This document shows positions 56,984 to 64,000 of a stretch of DNA of 64,000 bases, piece by piece. The DNA lies in contig JAANBB010000116.1 of assembly GCA_014621425.1 (NCBI GenBank), positions 1 through 64,000 on the forward strand. The letters are read 5' to 3'. Position 1 is the first letter of the stretch; each line of letters starts with the position of its first letter. Position numbers and translations under genes: made by a program. A model generated the notes under the pieces. That model ran no database searches and was not told the origin of the DNA. It saw only the letters and a list, made by a program, of their open reading frames with translations. Source of the DNA: Cylindrodendrum hubeiense (lineage: Eukaryota; Ascomycota; Sordariomycetes; Hypocreales; Nectriaceae).

Positions 56984-57941
56984 GTTTCTTTTTCTCGGTT
57001 CTGGCTAATGCCCTACCTTTTTGTTACAACCTCATTTATCGTTCTACAGCTATCTTGTACCACCTTAGACAGAGGCTTTCCCCGCCGGTTCGAAGGCAGG
57101 CAATCATGGTCAAGTGCTGCAACACTCGTCGGACGGTCAGAATTTGACGGTGGAGTCAGGTCGCTCGGTGGTTGTGGATGCTTTGGCGTGGAGTCTCCGC
57201 TAGTCACGTTTTTCCACTTATGAATGAATGCTTGAAGACCCATCCGCTAGCCTAAATACCAGTACGGGGGCTCTCCCTTGTGAACTTCACTGCAGTGGCT
57301 ATGGCGTAGCTACAACGATTGGGATATTTAGTCTGACGTTCAGGGTTGATCAGTAGGTGTTTCTGAATTCAGTGAGCGGCGGAATGAGAGGCGTAGTCTT
57401 CATCAAGGGAATCGACGATACTAGCAACTGCGCTTGTACATAAGGCAGATAAACGGCTGGGGATGACAAGAAGATAAATTCCTATGTCGCGCTGTGAATC
57501 AGCTAGCCATTGTGGTGTAGGCCAACATGTCGGTACTTTATGTAATGTTCAGTAAAAGGTCGGGTAAGCCACTTCACCTAATTCTCAAGTGTATGTGGGA
57601 GGTGAAAAACATGTTGTTGATTGACTAACAAGCTAATCAGGCGAAAGGGAGCATAGGTTGAGCTTGACTTGGAAGCTGGTTGATCTGGCTGGGTGGCTCC
57701 AAAGCTGGCTACTCTGTCTTGTGAGATAATCTTGTACTGCTCTCTAACTCGACTCTCATAGTAAATTGCAGGTGATATACATGATTTAGTGTAAAGCATG
57801 CCGCAAATCTGTTCCCGGATCTCAATATGAGAAAGGTTTGGTCGACTTGGATGATTTCATCTTGGCATGGTTGGAGGTCCCTGTGGGTTGGTGAGGCATT
57901 TATATATCGTAATTTGGAGACCGCAATTCATCAATTAAAAG
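56984..57941. other. Spacer between the divergent tRNA and copy 3
   Basis: About 1 kb without a supported gene. The last 20 bases (AATTCATCAATTAAAAG) resemble the flank of copy 1. Confidence 0.5.
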
Positions 57942-58046
57942 GGCTTTCTGGCCGAGCGGTCTAAGGCGCTGTGTTCAGGTTGACTAGTCAACTCATTACA
58001 ATTCGCAGTCTCGTAAGAGGCTTGGGTTCGAATCCCAAGGAAGTCA
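57942..58046 (+). tRNA. tRNA-Leu(CAG) with 23-nt intron, copy 3
   Basis: Identical to copies 1 and 2. 5' half 57942-57979, intron 57980-58002, 3' half 58003-58046. Flanks also resemble copy 1: ATTAAAAG before and a TTTCTTTTTGC-type stretch after. Confidence 0.95.
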
Positions 58047-58404
58047 TTTCTTTTTGCTCTTTTTGAGCTTCCACTCGCTTCCTGTGTGTGAATAGTGTCC
58101 GACCAAACATTTAAATTGCTTCTTTTTTCAGAGTCGTAGAAGTCTCTTCCGCCTTATCTATCCAAGCATCCTCTGATTTGATCCGAGTCTTTTGCTCAAC
58201 AGCTATCTCACACGGGCCGCCGTGGTAATACGTCATCGCGACCTCCGACAACGCCGAGAGCTAATTTGCCAATCTCCCTTGCAATGTTCATAATAGCCGC
58301 ATCTGTCATAAAACATACTGGTTGGGCATTGTTCGAACAGGAGTTTACCTAATTGTTAACTTCACAGTGTTCATTTCAGAATATCACCGATTTGGCCTCC
58401 TCAA
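58047..58404. other. Promoter region of the cluster regulator
   Basis: No gene; this is the 5' flank of the Zn2Cys6 gene. Confidence 0.5.
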
Positions 58405-60606
58405 ATGCCTCCGCAAAACGCAGACGAATCAATTCCAAGCCTCAAACAGACACTCAGGAATCGACACCTAAGCCGCAATCGCCCGTCATGTCTGCCTTGC
58501 AGGGAACGAAAGGTCAGATGCACAAAAGAGTTGCCGTGTTCAACCTGCACCAAGCGTGGTCATCCAGACCTATGCACATATAGGGACTCCGCATCGCGAC
58601 AGCCACAACATCATCATTCTCACCGAGTATCACCGAGAGTCAGCCCAACCCCACCGCAAAATACTCAACACCGACAGAGGGGCGATTCGGTCGAGCTGTC
58701 CTATGTTGAAGATACGCAGGGCAGTGTAGGAAATGATTCACAGGCAGAAACTATTTCTCAAAGCCGCCCAGGCCAGGCCGACTCCATTATACAGGTCGCG
58801 AATTCCACTCTGTTGGATGACAATTCCCTAGTGGCTATTACCAGGCCGCATTCTTCAGCTACTACAGACAATCCGGATCGAACAATAGCCTTTCAGGCTG
58901 GCATCTTACCCCTCTTGGGTGGTAGTCCTGAGGAATTAGCTTCAGAGACCTATCCGGACTCCGGAGCCTCGCTCTACCACAGTTTCCCAGATGATGAACT
59001 TATCCTCGAGCTGTTTGATGTTTATCGTTCTAGACTCCACCCATTCCACGCCATCACCTACAATTTAGACGAAATCGAGCAGAATTTGTGTGTCTTCATC
59101 AACGATCGAGAAAGTGGCGGCAGCGCCACATTGCCACGATCCTTACAGGAGTCCCATTGGCTTTGTCTGCTGCATGCTATACTGGCATCAGGGGCTCAAT
59201 TTTCAGACTTCAGCTTAGAGCGTCGGTCTGAAGTATCCCAAAACCATAGTAAGTCAATTCCAAGGAGCTGGTTTAGAGGATGTATTAGTGACCAGGTACA
59301 GTCAAGCTTGCCTTTGAGTCGCTCAGGTCAACAGATTATCTGGCTCGACCATCTAAATACACCCTCCAAACTCTTCTTCTACTTGGAAGCGCTCTACAAA
59401 ACGACATGAAACCCCAGGCAGCATGGGTTCTCGGAGGGACCACTGTGCGGTTAGCCCAATGCCTGGGGATCCACAAACAATCGGGGAGACGCTCCCACTC
59501 TTTAATTTCACCCCAAGAGGCATCATTCCTTCGGTATATCTCACTGTTCTACCACTATAATGTCCCACTCAACTAACTTGACAAGCATGGCCATTGTATG
59601 GCAGGATTCTTTGCTGTCATTGGCTTTCGATCGTTCCCCAGGCTCGTACGATATGGACCATGAAGAGGACCTACAAAACCTGGATATAACTGCAGGTAGT
59701 GAGGGTCTCGGTTACCAACCAGCCATGAACTGGCTATGCCACACTTCACTTCAACATCTATCACGCAGGTCAAAAATAGGGCCTGCTACTGATCCCAAGT
59801 CTCTCCTCCACGATTTGGAGTTGATCGAAAATGCTTTATTAGGATACCTTAAGAATCGGTCGTCTTGTACATCTATTCAACAGGTCAGAGAGTTTTATGC
59901 ATTTTCGCTTCACAGGAACTTTGTGGTTGCTACACTTTGTCGCCCATTGGTATCTATAATCAGATCACCAAGCGCGGAGTCGATGGGCAGTGCAAGCATG
60001 CTCGGTCGGTTCCACGAGGCTCTAAGGAGCAGCGCCAGGGCATACGTTTGCCTGCGGAAAGTTTCTGGCTACGCAAGACGCTCTTGGGCGTCAATTCATA
60101 ACGGCTTATCGTCTGTACTTTTGTTAAGCCTCATGAAGGAAACAAGAAACGATTCTGATACTCGTGAGCTTCAAATTGAGTTGATCAATAGCCTCGTAGA
60201 AGCAGACACAGACTCTGCGCCAACTAGAGGGGTCGGTTCTACAGTGTACCAGCTATCCGCCACGCACAAAAAGGCACTGGATGCTCTCCAAAAACTCAAA
60301 TGCATATCGGACCAGGATCGAAACTTAGAGATATCTAGAGAACCCGTTCCGGGGTCTCGAACTGAGATAAATACGCTTCCTGACGAAGTGAACATATCTG
60401 CCGTGCCAGATTATTTCAGTCAATTGGAGTAGGCTATTATCTATTATATTCCATAGGCATCAAAACGCTAACGAAGATACAGATCCTGGAATATGGAAGA
60501 TTGGTTTCAGTCTTTGGATGATAATATTGCCTGGGGTAGTTCTGGGCCTGTCATGCCAGATCGGTACCCGGAAGCTGAAAGTTTCTTAGATCAGTCTTTT
60601 ATTTAA
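58405..60606 (+). CDS. Zn(II)2Cys6 regulator next to the fdc/pad genes, 682 aa, four exons
   Basis: Exons are 58405-59248, 59296-59533, 59586-60428 and 60483-60606; introns 47, 52 and 54 bp. Reading without introns would break the middle domain and lose the real C-terminus (ESWNMEDWFQSLDDN ... EAESFLDQSFI). Zinc-cluster cysteines are 29, 32, 39, 45, 48 and 57 (C-x2-C-x6-C-x5-C-x2-C-x8-C) in SCLPCRERKVRCTKELPC. The fungal_trans region holds LELFDVYRSRLHPFHAITYN, then YLARPSKYTLQTLLLLGSAL, AWVLGGTTVRLAQCLGIHKQ and AIVWQDSLLSLAFDRSP. It ends 48 bp from the end of the Fdc1-type gene (tail to tail). In Aspergillus the pad/fdc genes are linked to a Zn2Cys6 regulator called sdrA; by position and size this may be the counterpart, but that is inference. 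Confidence 0.88.
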
Positions 60607-60654
60607 TCGCAATTAAGAGACTCTCCATTTCCACCTTCCTTGGCATACATCGCT

Positions 60655-62277
60655 CTAGTTCGTATACCCGAGTGCCTCCCACTTCTCGAGCACCTTGGCC
60701 TGGATGTCCTCAGGAAATGACTCCTTGAAATCAGCTGCTTCCCAGTTCTTGCCTGTAGTATATTCAACAGGTAGCAAACAGTCTGAAACCACATTGCCTC
60801 CCATTCCCTTTGGTCCATTTCCATGAGACATATAAGGAATAAGGGGGAAGCCGCGAAGATTCTCGAAATAATATTCGTCAGTTCCGGGACGGCAACGGGT
60901 GCAGAAAGCCCAAATGACATCTTTGAAGTTGTAGATGTCAATATCATCGCCAACGATGACAAGTCGTTGGATTGTGTAGCCGGCCTTGTGGCTGAATACA
61001 ATCTCACCAATTTGGCGGCAGAATTCCTCTGGCGTAGTCTTCAATTCTCGTAGCTTGGTTGTATCGACCTTAAGGGCGACCCAGGTGACCTGAGACTCAA
61101 GTGGCGAAAAGGATTCGGTGATAGGAATTCCATGAGATTTCAGCAGAAACTCAATTTCGGCGGCGGCAAGAGGGCCAATCATTGTGTGCTTTCAGGTTTA
61201 GTATAACGTCAGACAATATTGGGGGCGGATATGCATACTGTCTCGTCTGTCAAGCGTCCACAGTTAGATACTGGCAAAATGGCATCCTTTCTGTGTGTTA
61301 TCATGTCGACCCGATATTTCGGCTGAGGGTGGGAATCTCCAGGGAAGGTATAACTAATCACTGTCAGTAATATTCTCCTCCAGTTATAGGATATTCTCTT
61401 ACCCGTGCATTTCGCCAAAAGGTCCCTCTAGAGCCGTGTCAGTTATCGAGCAGACTCCCTCGAAAACAATTTCAGAGTTGGCGGGAACAAGGAGATCATT
61501 GGTCTCGCACTTGACGACCTCTATCGGGGAGCCAGCGAGTGACCCGATGTACTCTGCCTCAGACAGGCCATCGGGTAGAGGCATGCTAGCAGCCATGATA
61601 GCAGCCGGGGGCACACCAAATGCCAGAGCCCACGGCATATCCTTTCCCTCCTTCTTCCACATTTGATGAATCTGCCAAATATGCTGAGGTTCGATGAGCA
61701 AGCCTACAAGGTGGTTCTTGTCATAGACCATAGCCCGTGCAATCGACCAGTTTGTCCACTTTCCATCGGGCGACTGGACAATGTGCATTCCGTATGTCTG
61801 GACATACTTCCCTCCGTCGGATTGATGGAGAAGCGGAGACGGTAGCGTAGTGAGATCGAATTGGTCCGGGGTGAGACGAAACTCCTTGCATGAGCCGGTC
61901 TCAACTGTGACAGGTGGAATCGGAGTGGCTGTCTTGGTAGCAACCATCTTGTCAAGAATCTCCTTCATAGTAGCAGAAGGTGGCAACCCCAAGTGCCGAG
62001 CAAGACGACCATATTTCTGCGTCGGATCAGATCTGAGAGAGTTTGGTGCGCCCAGGATACGCCACAGGCCGTTCTCGTTCTGGCCCTTGAGCTTGTTGAA
62101 TAAGGGGGCTCTCTCATCATTCTCGCAGACCTTGCGAATGATAGCGCCGACCTCCAGATCGGCATCGCATTCTTCGTTTATTTCGACGAGATCGTTATCA
62201 TCCTTCAGCGCTTGGACAAAGGACCGGAAGCTCATGTGAGGAGCATCCTGAGGGGATTGTCCTGGGAGAGAAGCCAT
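60655..62277 (-). CDS. fdc1: UbiD/Fdc1-type prFMN-dependent decarboxylase, 507 aa, three exons
   Basis: Fdc1-type enzymes decarboxylate cinnamic, ferulic, sorbic and similar alpha,beta-unsaturated acids using prenylated FMN. Exons are 61403-62277, 61239-61353 and 60655-61188; introns 49 and 50 bp. The joins restore [19 protein letters not shown] and [16 protein letters not shown], both hallmark stretches. Others: [13 protein letters not shown] with the active-site arginine region, SEIVFEG...[10 protein letters not shown] with the conserved glutamates, and the C-terminal [20 protein letters not shown] and [18 protein letters not shown]. Length matches the fungal enzymes (about 500). It is transcribed divergently from the Pad1-type gene that makes its cofactor. 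A TATA-like TATAAATA lies about 110 bp upstream on the minus strand. Expected to be inducible by weak acids; substrate range is inferred. Confidence 0.95.
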
Positions 62278-62823
62278 GGTTGGGGAAAAACGGATTGATA
62301 AACTTGTGGAAAGTGGTTGTTGCAGTCGGTTATTGCAGTCAATGGTAAGTAATTGTGTACTTGCATTTTTCCATGGCGATATTGAGTATATTTATACTGT
62401 CCAGACACACAAGATGACAGCGATGTAGTGACGATGACGACTAGCTCCGAGTTGACCGAGATCCTCAGAGGCTCCACCACCGAGCCCTCCGAGCCCACCG
62501 AGACCACAGAGCTGCGCGAAGGTGCCGAGCCAGACGTGGAGTACCATAGCAGGAAAAAAGTCAAATGCCGTACTAGTTAATTAAAATGCCGCCTCTAAGA
62601 CCCATATCAGTGTCCGAGGTGTCCGAGTATCCCGAGATCAAGCTGAGATATAAACCAAGTAATGTTCCTATGTAAGAGAACCATCCATCATCATCAAGAA
62701 AAGCAAGTCAACAATTGTTCTTTCAAGAACTCAACACCTAGTCCTTTCTTGATTTTGTATTATTCATAACTTCTCGCCCTCTATCACACGCAAACGGGTA
62801 CCTCGAACACCACAACCGAAATC
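62278..62823. promoter_or_regulatory. Shared divergent promoter of the fdc1- and pad1-type genes
   Basis: The 546-bp region separates the two start codons. A TATA-like box for the minus gene lies at about 62387-62394 and one for the plus gene (ATATAAA) at about 62646-62652. Between them is the CCGAG array. Confidence 0.7.
62447..62636 (+). promoter_or_regulatory. Array of nine CCGAG pentamers, mostly at 9-bp spacing
   Basis: CCGAG begins at 62447, 62456, 62480, 62489, 62498, 62525, 62614, 62623 and 62632, always on the plus strand. Two triplets (62480-62502 and 62614-62636) and one pair (62447-62460) have an exact 9-bp step. CCG/CGG half-sites are the usual targets of Zn2Cys6 proteins; direct repeats at fixed spacing fit an operator. 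Which protein binds is not shown. Confidence 0.55.
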
Positions 62824-63414
62824 ATGCCTTCACAGCACCCTCGAAAAAGAATCATTGTCGCCATCACAGGCGCCACAGGAGCTGAAATCGGCATCGTTCT
62901 TCTGAAAACTTTGAGAAAGCTCAATGTCGAAACCCATCTCATTATCAGCAAATGGGCAGCTGAGACGATCAAATACGAGACGGATTATACACCAACCGCT
63001 GTCAAGGCGCTCGCAGACTTTTCTTACAACTCACACGACCTTGCTGCTCCGATCTCAAGCGGTTCTTACAAGGTGGATGGCATGATCGTCGTGCCATGCT
63101 CGGTCAAGACTCTGGCGGCTATCAATGCCGGAATCTGCGACGAGCTCGTCACCCGAGCTGCCGATGTATGCCTTAAAGAACGGAGGCGACTTGTTCTCTC
63201 GGTCAGAGAGACACCTTTAAGCGAGATTCATCTGCGCAATATGCTAGAAGTAACGCGAGCTGGGGCTATCATTGCTCCCCCGGTGGTAGGTTTCTACACA
63301 AAGCCAGCGTCAGTGGAAGACGTAGTTTGCCAAATGGTTGGCCGGTTATTGGACCTATTCGACTTAGATTCTGCCAATTTCGAGAGATGGAGTGGGATAC
63401 ATGATAAAGTGTAA
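62824..63414 (+). CDS. pad1: UbiX/Pad1-type flavin prenyltransferase, 196 aa
   Basis: This enzyme attaches a dimethylallyl group to FMN to make the prFMN cofactor used by UbiD/Fdc1 decarboxylases. Single exon. The Rossmann-like start RIIVAITGATGAEIGIVLL is typical, followed by HLIISKWAAETIKYE and MIVVPCSVKTLAAINAGICD. Next come TRAADVCLKERRRLVLSVRE, then TPLSEIHLRNMLEVTRAGAI and IIAPPVVGFYTKPASVEDVV, the FMN- and prenyl-phosphate-binding parts of the family. It ends LLDLFDLD, as usual. The N-terminus is short (MPSQHPRK), with no clear mitochondrial presequence, unlike some yeast Pad1 proteins. It is divergent from the Fdc1-type gene. Confidence 0.95.
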   Translation: MPSQHPRKRIIVAITGATGAEIGIVLLKTLRKLNVETHLIISKWAAETIKYETDYTPTAVKALADFSYNSHDLAAPISSGSYKVDGMIVVPCSVKTLAAINAGICDELVTRAADVCLKERRRLVLSVRETPLSEIHLRNMLEVTRAGAIIAPPVVGFYTKPASVEDVVCQMVGRLLDLFDLDSANFERWSGIHDKV

Positions 63415-63644
63415 CATGATGTATTTCTTGTAAAAAATAGTTAAGCCTCTTAGATTTCATTAGATAGCACTTTCCATAATATTACCGGATAGATCAAAAC
63501 AACGCAGCAGTGGTGACATACAATCAACAATAGCAACATCTTGAAAAGACACAGCTCATGAATAATCAGCTTTGCCGGTTTAAATAAATAAAAATTCTAA
63601 CATAAAAGTGACTTTAATTGACATATTACCACTAGGCCACTTAA

Positions 63645-64000
63645 TTAGTCCATCTGAGCCCCAACCTCAGCACATGCCGATTTGAGACGTGCCTCATCCC
63701 AGCCATCCCAGCCGCCCACAGTCTCAGGCAAGATGTTACCGGGGCATTGATAGCCTGCCTTTTGAATGAACTCATTGACGCCAGGACCATTGCTGAACGT
63801 TGTTACGCGAACAAACCTGCTATCTATATCGGCAGTGAAGAATTGCCTCGCTGGAACCACAGCTGTCTGGCCTTCTCGCAAAACAGTCCATTCAGAATCC
63901 CCCTTGAGCTTTAGTTTAAACACGCCTTCCATGACGCAAAAGCAGTGGTCCACCGAGGTAAAGCTCATATATCGATCGAAAAATGGTCTTTCAGGATAAT
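63645..64000 (-). CDS. Cupin-domain dioxygenase-like protein, cut by window end
   Basis: Only the C-terminal part is in the window. The frame stays open to the last base (YPERPFFDRYMSFTSVDHCF upstream of the internal ATG at 63968), so the real start lies beyond 64000. The cupin strand pattern is VDHCFCVMEGVFKLKLKG, then REGQTAVVPARQFFTA and FVRVTTFSNGPGVNEFIQKA. It resembles the second cupin of quercetin-2,3-dioxygenase-like proteins. It lies tail to tail with pad1, 230 bp apart, and may act on aromatic compounds of the same pathway; that is inference. Confidence 0.75.
   Translation of the reverse strand, partial: YPERPFFDRYMSFTSVDHCFCVMEGVFKLKLKGDSEWTVLREGQTAVVPARQFFTADIDSRFVRVTTFSNGPGVNEFIQKAGYQCPGNILPETVGGWDGWDEARLKSACAEVGAQMD

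Noticed and set aside
1..64000. CRISPR arrays, bacterial operons, prophage
   Set aside because: The DNA is clearly eukaryotic (introns, fungal families); no such structure was seen.

Overview
The window is nuclear DNA of a filamentous ascomycete, most likely Aspergillus/Penicillium-like (Eurotiales). The evidence is short GT-AG introns (40 to 112 bp, often with CTAAC/CTGAC branch sites), many fungus-specific families (Zn2Cys6 regulators, SesB-NACHT proteins, vWA/alpha-kinase, DUF-like membrane proteins), intron-containing tRNA-Leu genes, and an fdc/pad/Zn2Cys6 neighbourhood like the Aspergillus weak-acid (sorbate/cinnamate) decarboxylation cluster. No species is claimed. Exon coordinates come from reading splice sites by eye and checking that the frame is kept.

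Layout. 0-13 kb: a repetitive hypothetical protein, a NUDIX hydrolase, two Zn2Cys6 regulators and an F-box protein. 14.5-21.8 kb: a secreted tyrosinase, a frameshifted F-box/LRR-like gene, a SnoaL/NTF2-like protein, a cytochrome P450 and a cyanamide-hydratase-type HD protein. This resembles a small accessory-metabolism group without a backbone synthase. 23.4-27.3 kb: a large SesB-like/NACHT/HEAT NLR gene broken by one in-frame TGA and one frameshift. 27.7-36.5 kb: a single-pass membrane protein, small hypotheticals, an NLR-type N-terminal fragment and an amino acid permease.

36.5-42.7 kb holds an 18-bp minisatellite, gene fragments and about 2.4 kb of stop-riddled DNA with a RIP-like dinucleotide bias, probably an old transposon. 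42.7-54.5 kb: a secreted PLC-like phosphodiesterase, a three-exon CCHC zinc-knuckle protein, an intact kinase/C2H2 protein, and a vWA/alpha-kinase/CCCH-like gene with one stop and three frameshifts. 55.4-58.1 kb: four tRNA-Leu(CAG) genes, three of them identical including their introns. 58.4-64 kb: Zn2Cys6 regulator, UbiD/Fdc1-type decarboxylase, divergent UbiX/Pad1-type flavin prenyltransferase and a cupin cut by the window end.

The best-supported functional unit is the last one. Pad1 makes prenylated FMN, Fdc1 uses it to decarboxylate alpha,beta-unsaturated acids, and the two genes share a 546-bp divergent promoter. That promoter carries nine same-strand CCGAG pentamers, eight of them in blocks with exact 9-bp spacing, a plausible binding platform for the adjacent regulator. 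The second theme is turnover of fungal NLR/kinase surveillance-type genes between 23 and 55 kb: two large decayed genes and fragments next to an intact kinase-C2H2 gene.
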